This document shows positions 21,342-30,925 of a stretch of DNA of 64,000 nucleotides, piece by piece. Within the stretch, counting starts at the first letter, position 1. Every line of letters begins with the position of its first letter. The notes beneath the pieces are model-generated. The model worked only from the letters and a program-made list of their open reading frames with translations. It did not search any database and was not told where the DNA came from. Location: assembly GCA_018993265.1 (NCBI GenBank), contig JAGKSW010000042.1, positions 1 through 64,000 on the forward strand, in the 5' to 3' direction. Made by a program: the position numbers and the translations under genes. Source of the stretch: Nostoc sp. TH1S01. GTDB lineage: Bacteria > Cyanobacteriota > Cyanobacteriia > Cyanobacteriales > Nostocaceae.

Positions 21342-21875
21342 AAGGCTTTCAGCATTCAGCCGTCAGCTTTTTAATGTTTAACTGACCGCTGATAGCTGAA
21401 AGCTTGTTTACTAGCTAGTACTCGTGAAAGAGAGACTAGAGGCGCTTAGGCTAGGGACTAGACAGAAAAATTTTAGATTTTAGATTGCCGATTTTAGATT
21501 GAAAGATTTTCCTAATCTAAAATCCTAAATTTAAAATCCAAAATTGATTTACTCAGCACTTCTTCCTTTGGCAAAGCTGCTTTTCGCCAGATAGAAAAGA
21601 AAGCAACTAAATCCCGATAAAATGCGCGAATCTCAGCAGCAGCGCACCCCATTGAAAAATCCAGTCATCCCCAGAGTAAGTGACTTCAGCAATTATTACT
21701 GCCTAATAGTTATTGAATGCAAGGGACAAATGGCATGATTGCATCTACCCTCCTTGGGGTAATCTCATTTTAGATTTTTGATTGGGATCTGCTTCGCATT
21801 ATTGCTAAGACATAACAAGAGCGCGGAAATGGTGAATTCTGCAAGCAATCCACTGCATCACTTTACCCAAAGATT

Positions 21876-21914
21876 AAAAGCGATCGCCTGTATGATGTTA
21901 GGGCGATCGCTTTT
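21876..21914. terminator. HIP1-containing palindrome aaaagcgatcgcc...ggcgatcgctttt
   Basis: 13-bp perfect arms with A/T ends; could act as a bidirectional terminator. Confidence 0.5.
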
Positions 21915-22064
21915 AGTTTAAATTAGCGTGAGTTTAACAAATTTAAAACCCCTCTCCAAACCTCTCCCCCCCGTGGGGAGAGGCTTTAAAAAGCTAATTT
22001 TTAATTTATAACTCAGGATTTTTCAGCCCCTCTCCGCCTCAAAGAGGGGTTGGGGAGAGGTTCA

Positions 22065-22721
22065 TCAAACAGCTGCAGGTTCCAACAACTGAATATTCGA
22101 GAAAATAAATTCTTGAATATTTAGATGTCCGTTGGTTTCAGTGCGAATTTCCCGACGGTTGAGAATAAAGTATTTGCCTACCTTTTCATACTCATCGGTG
22201 AATTCGCTTCTACCACCCTTCTGTTCGCCAGTTTTGGGGTCATGGTAGATAGAGTCATAAGTGTGAGACAAGTAACCTTCGCCAGTGTCGTGGCTGCTAA
22301 AGGTGTTGATAGTTACGACAATGCCATGAATTTGGCGGTGAACCAGACAAACTTCGTTATTGCGGACTTTATATTTATCACCAGCGGCTTTACCACCAAC
22401 CAAAATTTCAACAGCATCGCTTAAGTCGGTGTCACCATAGCTAAAGGTGTTTTCGCCGTGGGTTTCTGCAAAACTGCGACGGACACGGTGAATGGCAATT
22501 TCCCAAGCTTGACCGTGGATGGCTTTTTTTACGGCTTCGTCTTCTACTCCTAGAACTTCCGCTTTAAGTTCAGCATTGATGATGACTTTACCTGTAGTAA
22601 CTTTATCGTCATACTTATAGGTAACATCTGCGGTGTAACCGGGGAAATTACTATCCCATGTGTAACGGTTTTCATAAGCAGCCCGGAAAAGTTCCTGAGC
22701 AGAGAGTTTGGTAACTGTCAT
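22065..22721 (-). CDS. DUF3386-like cyanobacterial protein
   Basis: LFRAAYENRYTWDSNFPGYTADVTYKYDD and overall family resemblance. Confidence 0.75.
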   Translation of the reverse strand: MTVTKLSAQELFRAAYENRYTWDSNFPGYTADVTYKYDDKVTTGKVIINAELKAEVLGVEDEAVKKAIHGQAWEIAIHRVRRSFAETHGENTFSYGDTDLSDAVEILVGGKAAGDKYKVRNNEVCLVHRQIHGIVVTINTFSSHDTGEGYLSHTYDSIYHDPKTGEQKGGRSEFTDEYEKVGKYFILNRREIRTETNGHLNIQEFIFSNIQLLEPAAV

Positions 22722-22834
22722 GTGCTTCTCCTAGCGTATCCAGTGATAATAGCGTTTTATTCTTGCTGGTATTAGCATAGATGTAATTGTTGAGTAGAGC
22801 ATAGTCCCCAATGGGGTACACTTTGGGTACACTT

Positions 22835-23500
22835 ATGGCTAATTCTCTTCATGCTGTATTTCATGCGATCGCTAGTGTCCGAAATGAGCAAGAATTGCAT
22901 CTCGCTCTTAAGGATAAGATTAGCGAGCATTTTGGCGTGCAGCATTGGGGTATTTATCTTTTAGATGAGCAAGTAGCTACAGAAATTGATATTCCCGCTA
23001 TTCCTTCGGTATGTTTAGAGGGGAATCCCGTTGGACGTTATGTAGTTGAGCGTCACGCTCCCGCCCATGAGCAATTGTTATTATCCCCAGGCGACTGGAA
23101 ACATTTTTGCTCTCGTTCTGACCACGAACACGTGATGACCGGGCCAATTGTTTGCGATGGTCAGTTGATAGGTACTTTACACTTAGCACGCGATCGCGGC
23201 AAGCCTGCTTTTGATGGCAATGATTTAGCCGATTTGAGTGCTGTATGCTTGCATTTGTCTGCTAAACTGGCAACTTTAAGGGCAAAACCTGCAACTTCGC
23301 CTTTAGTTAGTCGCCTAACACCACGCGAGTTAGAAATTGCTGAGTTGGTGGCGCAAGGTTTAACTAACGCCGAAATTGGTGAAAAACTCTGGATTACGCA
23401 AAACTCAGTAAAGCAAGCTTTAAAGCGGATGTTTCGCAAGCTAGAAGTATCAGCACGGGCGGAAATGGTGGCGAAATTACAGGATGTTTTGGTTTCGTAG
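22835..23500 (+). CDS. GAF-LuxR transcriptional regulator
   Basis: GAF-like N-terminus; LTPRELEIAELVAQGLTNAEIGEKLWITQNSVKQALKRMFRKL HTH; start set at MANSLH. Confidence 0.85.
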   Translation: MANSLHAVFHAIASVRNEQELHLALKDKISEHFGVQHWGIYLLDEQVATEIDIPAIPSVCLEGNPVGRYVVERHAPAHEQLLLSPGDWKHFCSRSDHEHVMTGPIVCDGQLIGTLHLARDRGKPAFDGNDLADLSAVCLHLSAKLATLRAKPATSPLVSRLTPRELEIAELVAQGLTNAEIGEKLWITQNSVKQALKRMFRKLEVSARAEMVAKLQDVLVS

Positions 23501-23603
23501 AGAATCAAAAATTAATATGACTCGCCCGCCCATTCTTCAACCTGGTGCAAGCTATACCTTTACTATGATGAAAACAAGAATTTTCAGCCTCACGCAAAGG
23601 GAA

Positions 23604-23646
23604 GGCAGCGCGTCTACAAGCCGGGAAACCCGTCCAACGCGCTGCC
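23604..23646. repeat. Palindromic hairpin GGCAGCGCGT...ACGCGCTGCC
   Basis: 10-bp perfect arms with 23-nt loop, intergenic between convergent genes. Confidence 0.75.
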
Positions 23647-23686
23647 TCGTTCTTGGCGGCTCGTTAAAAGATTAGACTTGAATGAA

Positions 23687-25435
23687 CTATACGCGAGCTA
23701 GGGTAACAATCTCTAACTGATCTTGATATTTACCCTGTCTTGCTTCGTAACTAATAGCACAGGGTTCTCCCTCTAAAAAGAGTAACTGCACTACCCCTTC
23801 ATTGGCATATATACGACAGTCAGCACTGGAAGAATTGGAAAATTCTAAAGTTAAATGACCGCGCCACGCCGCTTCCGCAGGCGTTAAGTTTGCAATTATG
23901 CCACAATTATGTACAAAAACCCCTGCTTGTAAGGCAAAATTACCTGCTTCTGGTACTGTTAAACAATAAACGTCGTGAATACCAGGTACTTCTTTTATAG
24001 ATATAACTTTGTGGTTTTTGAGAGAATGAGTTTGTGATAAACCTCTAAACGATTGTATAACGTCTGGAAATCTTCTGAATACGGAGCGATCGCAATTCAG
24101 CAATCGAGCCGCACCACGAATAGAACCTGTTTGATCTAGTGCTGAACGCACAACATCAGCAGTAATGTCATGGCGAGTCTTGGAAGCATCCGCTAGTTGT
24201 TTCATCAATTGGGATTGCTGATAACGTCTTGTACCGTCATCTTTTGCCCAAGCTTGTTTACTCAGTTCTCCGGTTAAAGCTCTAGCTGTGGGATTTTTGT
24301 AATACTCAATCATCGCATCACGATGTGCTTGCCGAGTATCATCAGAACAATTTCTTCTCCCTTCAATTACTCTTTGGCGGATTTCTTCATATTTGGGATC
24401 ATGCCAAAAATTCACAACTTTTTCTTTTTGCTGTTGAGAAAACATTGCATTCCAATCAGCATTTTGTTTGAGTCTGGTAAAAGCTTCTCTAATAGATTCT
24501 CCATGTTCATCAGGGTCAAACTCATCACCATAGTTTTCCTGATTATGTAATCGAATGTGTGCCGAGGCATCCATTCTCACAATATTCCAGGGATTATTAT
24601 TTAAACGATTAAAGTCAACATGATGGCGGTGAGTGTTAGGAGTATTCTCGTAAATTCCGTAATATAAATTCCACTCATCACTCAATCTATGAGTCGGATA
24701 AAGATGACCGTTAAGTGGTTGATACACCATCTCATAACCACGAGCAACCTGACGGTAAAGAGGCATTAAAGAATCTTGTGGTTTGAGAGTATGAGCCTCA
24801 ATCATTCGACCATCTCTAGTCATAAAAAGATGATCTGGTGTACAAAATATTGATTCGTTATTGTCTAAAGTCACTTCTAATAAAGAATCTCGACCAATAT
24901 ATCTTGGATTTTCTAGTAGAGTGACTATTATTCTTCCGTGTTGACCAATACTATAGCCCCAAAATTTTTCTCCATTTTCAGAGCGTTCAGCCATTTCTTC
25001 TAGCGTTGGGGATGTGCCATCCACTAGGGCTACACGAGTATCGCCTCTAAAGCACCTTGCATACGTGCTTTTACCAATACAAATTACTGTAATATTATCT
25101 GGAACCTCTAGCCTTTCCAAAGCAACGCCCAGCCCATAGCTGTGAGCAGGCAAAATAAAATAACTGCCATTAACATCTGTATGCAGTGGTGTTGACTCTA
25201 AATTGTGCGGATTAAAGTTTTTGGGGTCAACCACAGTTCCCGGTATGTGGCGAAAAATCCGAAACTCAGCCGGGGAGAGGCGAATATCATAGCCATAAGA
25301 AGAAAGACCGTAGCTGATAACGGGTTGAGCATCTACAGATGTTTCTTTCTGCACTTTTCGGATTAAGCTTGGCTCAAAGGGTGAAATCATCCCTTTTTGA
25401 GCCATTTCCGTAATCCATTTATCGTTCTTAATCAC
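23687..25435 (-). CDS. dcd: dCTP deaminase containing an in-frame intein
   Basis: N-extein ...ICIGKSTYAR / C-extein CGIIANLTPAEAAWRGHLTLEFSNSS form a continuous dCTP deaminase. Confidence 0.95.
   Translation of the reverse strand: MIKNDKWITEMAQKGMISPFEPSLIRKVQKETSVDAQPVISYGLSSYGYDIRLSPAEFRIFRHIPGTVVDPKNFNPHNLESTPLHTDVNGSYFILPAHSYGLGVALERLEVPDNITVICIGKSTYARCFRGDTRVALVDGTSPTLEEMAERSENGEKFWGYSIGQHGRIIVTLLENPRYIGRDSLLEVTLDNNESIFCTPDHLFMTRDGRMIEAHTLKPQDSLMPLYRQVARGYEMVYQPLNGHLYPTHRLSDEWNLYYGIYENTPNTHRHHVDFNRLNNNPWNIVRMDASAHIRLHNQENYGDEFDPDEHGESIREAFTRLKQNADWNAMFSQQQKEKVVNFWHDPKYEEIRQRVIEGRRNCSDDTRQAHRDAMIEYYKNPTARALTGELSKQAWAKDDGTRRYQQSQLMKQLADASKTRHDITADVVRSALDQTGSIRGAARLLNCDRSVFRRFPDVIQSFRGLSQTHSLKNHKVISIKEVPGIHDVYCLTVPEAGNFALQAGVFVHNCGIIANLTPAEAAWRGHLTLEFSNSSSADCRIYANEGVVQLLFLEGEPCAISYEARQGKYQDQLEIVTLARV
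23906..25054 (-). mobile_element. Intein with HNH homing endonuclease-like domain (383 aa)
   Basis: Starts Cys128 (CFRGDTRVALVDG), block B TPDHLFMT, HNH-like HRHHVDFNRLNNNPWNIVRMDASAHIRLH, ends GVFVHN|C. Confidence 0.95.
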
Positions 25436-25491
25436 AAGTTCACAGGTAATTCAAACCGAACTACTAGGATATCGTGAACGGAGTGTTTTGT

Positions 25492-26028
25492 TTAGGGGCG
25501 ATGGCTGCGGCGAATTTCTGTAATTTGGTCGGCTACATCTAACAGGGATTTGGGCATTTCTGGCCCTGTGAGAATGATATCGATGTGGGGTGGACGTTTT
25601 GCTAAGAAAGCTAAAACATCGGCTTCGGGAATCAAACCAAAGTTGATGGCTAAACTTAACTCATCTAAAACTACCAGGGAATATTTACCTTCGTAGACTA
25701 CATTTTGAGTGTGTTGCCATAATTTTTGTAAAGCTTGATTTTCGGCTTCGTCTAGTTGTGGTGTATCGATACAGCGAGGTAAATCACAGCGTATCCAGTC
25801 GAGGTTTTGTCCTAACTGAATTGGTTTGTCGTGTCCTTGACCAATACCACCTTTGAGAAATTGTACAACTAAGACAGATGTGCCTTGACCAGCAATTCTT
25901 AAGGCTTGCGCCATAACGGTGGTGAAAAAGTTACGGTGAGAGCTAGTGAAAACCTGCACTAGCCCTTCTATTGGATGTGGTAAGGTGAGTGTCGAATTCG
26001 TACTGGGTGATTCTAACTGGGCAACCAT
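25492..26028 (-). CDS. CobO/BtuR-like P-loop-fold protein with degenerate Walker A
   Basis: GLVQVF...VVQFLKGG...SLVVLDELSLAINFGLI...DIILTGPEMP resembles cob(I)alamin adenosyltransferase CobO; GNGKGKTT replaced by SSHRNFFTT. Confidence 0.75.
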   Translation of the reverse strand: MVAQLESPSTNSTLTLPHPIEGLVQVFTSSHRNFFTTVMAQALRIAGQGTSVLVVQFLKGGIGQGHDKPIQLGQNLDWIRCDLPRCIDTPQLDEAENQALQKLWQHTQNVVYEGKYSLVVLDELSLAINFGLIPEADVLAFLAKRPPHIDIILTGPEMPKSLLDVADQITEIRRSHRP

Positions 26029-26129
26029 AAGGAAAATTTAGAAAATTACAAAAAAATAAATAAGTTCTGCTGAGAGTTGTTCAAATCTATTTATATGATT
26101 AACCTGATTTTGACAAGCGTGTTCTGGGA

Positions 26130-26295
26130 AAAGGGGGAATGGGAAATAGGGAATGGGGAGTAGGGAAGGTTAGAACAAAAAAACAATCCAAAATCCAGAA
26201 TAGGTATGCGATAAGCACTCAAACAGAGTTAATGACACACATTCTTTTCCTCTTCCCTGTTCCCTATTCCCTGTTCCCTGTTCCCTACTTCCAAG
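26130..26295. repeat. Inverted heptad-like repeats (GGGAATR)n ... (TTCCCTR)n
   Basis: gggaatgggaaatagggaatggggagtaggg and cttccctgttccctattccctgttccctgttcccta. Confidence 0.8.
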
Positions 26296-26447
26296 AATGA
26301 ATTTAATTTTGTGCAACTACTTATTGACATTTTCGTTTTTTGGATGAAACTAGTCGCAACACGATCGCAAAATTTGGAGCAATGAATGAAATTAGTCGAG
26401 TGTTACATAGAATGTTGTGAATTTTACCAGATGAGGAGTGAAATCAA

Positions 26448-27008
26448 GTGAGATTAGTGATTCTGGGAGGTTCAGGATCAGGTAAAAGCACTCAAGCGCA
26501 AAGGCTGGGCAGACACTTTGATATACCTCTAATTTCTACGGGGGAAATTTTACGGGAAGCGATCGCTAACTATAGCGAACTTGGTCGCCATGCACAACCC
26601 TATGTAGCTAGAGGCGAACTAGTCCCGGATGAAATGATGATTGAATTAATTCGACTGCGGCTGAAAAAGCCTGATGTCGTTTGTGGTTGGATTTTAGAAG
26701 GTTATCCTCGCACAGCTTTTCAATCGGAAGAACTAGATTTTTTATTGGATACTTTAGAACAAAAGTTAGATTGGGCAATTTATTTACAAGTCCCTCAAGC
26801 TGTGATGGTGAGTCGTTCTTTAGGGCGTTCTCTACCAGATGACCAACCAGAAATTGTCCAGCGTCGCGTGGAAATTTTTTACGATCGCACTATCCCCATC
26901 CTTGAATATTACGACCGTCGCCGCCGCTTGTTAACCATCAACGGCGATCAAATACCGGATATGGTGGAGCAAAATATTTTGAATTTGCTTTTGAGTGCTG
27001 AGTGTTGA
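26448..27008 (+). CDS. Adenylate kinase-like nucleoside monophosphate kinase (GTG start)
   Basis: LVILGGSGSGKSTQAQRLGRHFDIPLISTGEILRE, LEGYPRT. Confidence 0.92.
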   Translation: MRLVILGGSGSGKSTQAQRLGRHFDIPLISTGEILREAIANYSELGRHAQPYVARGELVPDEMMIELIRLRLKKPDVVCGWILEGYPRTAFQSEELDFLLDTLEQKLDWAIYLQVPQAVMVSRSLGRSLPDDQPEIVQRRVEIFYDRTIPILEYYDRRRRLLTINGDQIPDMVEQNILNLLLSAEC

Positions 27009-27098
27009 GTTTTGAGTCAAAAGACAAAATATCAGACTTCAGACTTCATACTTCACACTTCTCACAGTATTCTAATAGGAAAACTTGAGGCAAATCCG

Positions 27099-27839
27099 AT
27101 GGCATGGCAGCGTCCCGATGGCAGACAACCTTACGAACTCCGTCCTGTAAGCTTTCAGTCTGGCTTTACTCGCTTTGCACCTGGTTCAGTTTTAGCTAGA
27201 TGCGGCGATACTCAGGTACTTTGTAATGTCAGCGTGACTGAGGGAGTGCCAAGATTTTTAACTGGAAGTGGCAAAGGTTGGTTAACGGCTGAGTACCGAA
27301 TGTTACCCGCCGCCACCCAGCAACGCCAGGAAAGAGAATGGTTGAAATTATCGGGAAGGACGCAAGAAATTCAACGTTTAATCGGACGTAGCTTAAGAGC
27401 AACCTTAGATTTTGAGGCTTTGGGAGAACGTACCATAACTGTGGATGCTGATGTGTTACAAGCAGATGCAGGTACTAGAACCACAGCAATTACAGGTGGT
27501 TTTGTTGCTTTGGCGGAGGCAATTTCGCAATTATTACAGCGCGGGGTGTTAGAGCGATCGCCTTTATGTGGACAAGTGGCGGCTGTTTCTGTAGGCTTAT
27601 TAGAAGGTGAGCCATATTTAGATTTAAACTACCCAGAAGATGTAGCCGCTACAGTAGATTTCAACGTTGTGATGGATCATCATTTGGGAATTATTGAAGT
27701 TCAAGGAACAGCGGAAGAAGGCAGTTTTACTCGTACTCAGTTGAATCAACTACTAGATTTTGCCGAAAAAGGTATTCAAGAATTATTAATTGCTCAACGC
27801 GAGGCTATTCCTGACTGGGAAAGGCTGTATGAAGTATGA
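27099..27839 (+). CDS. rph: Ribonuclease PH
   Basis: [41 protein letters not shown]; start set at MAWQRPDGR. Confidence 0.96.
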   Translation: MAWQRPDGRQPYELRPVSFQSGFTRFAPGSVLARCGDTQVLCNVSVTEGVPRFLTGSGKGWLTAEYRMLPAATQQRQEREWLKLSGRTQEIQRLIGRSLRATLDFEALGERTITVDADVLQADAGTRTTAITGGFVALAEAISQLLQRGVLERSPLCGQVAAVSVGLLEGEPYLDLNYPEDVAATVDFNVVMDHHLGIIEVQGTAEEGSFTRTQLNQLLDFAEKGIQELLIAQREAIPDWERLYEV

Positions 27840-28049
27840 AAGGCAGCAACCGCAGATTGAGACAGTTATAAACCTAACACGCCAAAATATGCAATTCTTA
27901 CTAGATAAATCGCTGTCGGGAAAGCTTCATCTGTGAAGAAACGGTAAATTAAGCGTGGTTGTGGCAACTTAAATCAATGGTCTACCTGCTGCTCATGGTT
28001 TCAGGCTGTTGTTTAAAGAACTAAAACAAGCTATAAAGTAGGCTTACCG

Positions 28050-28070
28050 CTCCCCTGATTGGGGAGTTTT
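28050..28070 (+). terminator. Intrinsic terminator CTCCCC-TGATT-GGGGAG-TTTT
   Basis: 6-bp GC-rich stem with T run, about 210 nt after rph. Confidence 0.7.
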
Positions 28071-28127
28071 AAATCATGAGTTATTAGGCTAGAGTGAAGT
28101 AAAACCTTCCAAACAGCTCGGAGAATA

Positions 28128-29591
28128 ATGGTTGTGAAGTTAGAACGACCTATTTTAGTGGGAGGATTAGGAATTTCCTTTTCCCTTTGGATACTACAAA
28201 GTTGGCATCATTCCATAGTACAGCTAGGTGAATTTGGTTTATTGAGTACCCTAGCAGTTGGTGGTGGCTTGTGGTTATGGCAGCAAAATCGCCCAAAAGT
28301 CAGTTTAGAACAACTAGATTGTACACCTGTAGATCGGGCAACAGCAGAAAGTGCGATCGCTAAAGCTGAAGCTGTCATTAATCAACTAGCACAAGAAGCA
28401 GAAAACCATACTTCCTTAAATACACTGCGAGAACAATTAGCCGACTTGTTCTTAGAGTTAGACAGACAAGAAATTAAAATTGCGGTTACTGGCGGTAAAG
28501 CCGTAGGTAAAAGCACTTTAATTCAAGTGCTGAAATCTAGTGCTTGGCAAGAAAAACAGCCAAAATTCCACTTTCAAGAGACTGCACCTTTGTTTAGAGA
28601 AACAACTGACAAGTCAGATGCAGCAGTTTTAGCAGAAGTGTCAAAATCTGATGTTGTTCTGTTTCTCATCAATGGTGATTTGACGGATACAGAATTCCAA
28701 ACCTTACAACAATTAAAGGCAGCAAATCAATCTCCAATTCTGGTTTTTAACAAACAAGACCAGTATTTAGCCGATGAACGTGCTAGTGTGTTGCTGTCGT
28801 TACAACAAAAAATATCAAGTAGTGTAGTTGCTACTGCTGTATCTCCTATTCCCATCAAAGTGCGGAAACATGAAACTGATGGTTCTGTACAAGAATGGAT
28901 GGAACAGCCAGCACCAGATATTACACAACTAACACAGCAATTAAATGCAGTTTTGGCACAGCAAGGCCAAAAGTTAGTGTGGACAACCACCATGAGAAAA
29001 GCTTTGGCGCTGAAAGCTGACGCGAAAAATTGGTTGAATAAAATTAGACGCGATCGCGCTACTCCAATTATTGAACAATATCAATGGATAGCTGCGGCTA
29101 CAGCTTTTGCTAACCCGGTACCAGCTTTAGATATACTGGCGACTGCGGCAATTAATGCCCAAATGGTCATCGATTTAGGTAATATCTATCAGCAGAAATT
29201 ATCTCTAGAACAGGCGCAAACTGTAGCTGGCACAATGGGAAGTTTGATGCTGAAGCTAGGTTTAGTCGAACTTTCTACCAAAGCCGTTAGCACAGTCCTC
29301 AAGAGTAATGCTATCACCTTTGTTGCGGGTGGTTTAGTGCAAGGTGTTAGTGCTGCTTATCTCACCAGAGTAGCAGGGTTGAGTCTAGTTGAGTATTTTG
29401 AGCAGCAAGAAATCGCATTAAATTCAGGCAATGCTGTAAATCTCGACAAATTACGTCAAACCTTACAAAAGGTATTTCAGCAAAATCAGCAGATGGCTTT
29501 TCTGCAAGGTTTTGTTCAGCAAGGTGTGAAGCGTTTATTGCCACAGACACAGCAGGTTGCACTCGTTGGTGTTGAAAAGGCTATTGGTTAA
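28128..29591 (+). CDS. Membrane-associated GTPase (YcjF/DUF697-like)
   Basis: VTGGKAVGKST P-loop, FNKQD G4 motif, hydrophobic C-terminal region. Confidence 0.8.
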   Translation: MVVKLERPILVGGLGISFSLWILQSWHHSIVQLGEFGLLSTLAVGGGLWLWQQNRPKVSLEQLDCTPVDRATAESAIAKAEAVINQLAQEAENHTSLNTLREQLADLFLELDRQEIKIAVTGGKAVGKSTLIQVLKSSAWQEKQPKFHFQETAPLFRETTDKSDAAVLAEVSKSDVVLFLINGDLTDTEFQTLQQLKAANQSPILVFNKQDQYLADERASVLLSLQQKISSSVVATAVSPIPIKVRKHETDGSVQEWMEQPAPDITQLTQQLNAVLAQQGQKLVWTTTMRKALALKADAKNWLNKIRRDRATPIIEQYQWIAAATAFANPVPALDILATAAINAQMVIDLGNIYQQKLSLEQAQTVAGTMGSLMLKLGLVELSTKAVSTVLKSNAITFVAGGLVQGVSAAYLTRVAGLSLVEYFEQQEIALNSGNAVNLDKLRQTLQKVFQQNQQMAFLQGFVQQGVKRLLPQTQQVALVGVEKAIG

Positions 29592-29688
29592 TTGGAAGAT
29601 GGAGCTAGTAGGAGATAGTTACATAATAACTATCTCCTTTTTAATGAGTCATTTAATATTTGAATAAACTAATTCCCGAATAATTCTG

Positions 29689-30192
29689 CTATGTAACTGA
29701 CTCTGCCAAAATTTTAGTTTGCAATGTGGGATTTTGTTGGTTGGCAAAATCCATAAATGAATTCATAGCTTCTGTATAAGCTGCAAATATTGACTCTACT
29801 ACGACTACGGCTTGCTGTCTTTGCTCTTCACTCAGCTCTATTTGTTGAAATAAACTCACAATATTTGGCGTATTTATTTGGTGATGTTGTTCTTCGTGTA
29901 AATGACACATTCCAAAATAACGATATTCTTTACCTGTAATTTCTTTGAGTTCTAAAGCCACTGGTTGTGAGATGTTAAAAAAAACATTGGCCGTGGCTTC
30001 AGCAACTTGCATTGCTGCAAATTTCAAGATAGGGTCTGCTTTAAAACTATGATGATATAGCTGATAACAAACATTACGCGATTTCAAGGTAGCTTCACCA
30101 AAACCTATCGCTAATGGAATAATTAGTGGAGCAAAACAGAGTCTATCTTGGGGATTTATACTTTGATTCTGCATAAAAGAGAATAACGGCAA
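29689..30192 (-). CDS. Hypothetical helical protein
   Basis: Intact ORF; HLHEEQHHQ motif; no confident family. Confidence 0.5.
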   Translation of the reverse strand: MPLFSFMQNQSINPQDRLCFAPLIIPLAIGFGEATLKSRNVCYQLYHHSFKADPILKFAAMQVAEATANVFFNISQPVALELKEITGKEYRYFGMCHLHEEQHHQINTPNIVSLFQQIELSEEQRQQAVVVVESIFAAYTEAMNSFMDFANQQNPTLQTKILAESVT

Positions 30193-30925
30193 CTGAGCAA
30201 AATCTTGCTTTTAGCTTTCAATCAAAGCTAAAACCTGCTGCATATTTTTAGTTCCTAGTTCTAATTATGAAAAATAGTCGCAATGAAATTTGATTCCAAG
30301 GATAATGGAATCAAAACAAAGAGCAAAACAAACCTTTTGTGCATATACCTTGCATATATACAGACAGGTATATAGCTAACAACATTTATTTTGCTAAGGT
30401 TAGCTTGGCTCTAAGGCTATTTTTGGTAGTGAAATTCAAGAAATCACTCAAAAGATTTTGCTCATCTGAAATTGTTGGGTTTTTGTGCGGTTAATATCAG
30501 GCATTGATCTACATTTTTAGATTTGAGACCCAATTTTTATTTTTCCGACGCAGAGGTCGAATGATGAAAAATCAACTTCAATTTATTTTGTTGTAATCTA
30601 TAAAATTGAGGTTGCTTGAGTTGCTTTGTATCAACATTCTAAACTTTTTATAAAAAAAAATATATATGGTTGAATTAAACTGCAATAAAATATTTCTATG
30701 GATATATATTTTATTTCTACTAAGTATGTTCCCTTAAAATTACGGTTGCCATATCCTGTAATTTACGATAATCATACAGAAAATTACTAATTAATTGATT
30801 AGCGATCGCTAGAAGATTCCCTAAGTACTTTCTAGTAGAGAGTACTAATTGATGATATTGAGGCTATGAGAATGGGCAGACTAATTATAGGTATGTAGTC
30901 TCAAATTTCCACAATTCAGAAAATT

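Noticed and set aside
27850-28070. Possible 6S or other structured RNA between rph and the GTPase gene
   Set aside because: Only a terminator hairpin is convincing; I could not identify a promoter or conserved RNA signature by eye, so only the terminator is reported.
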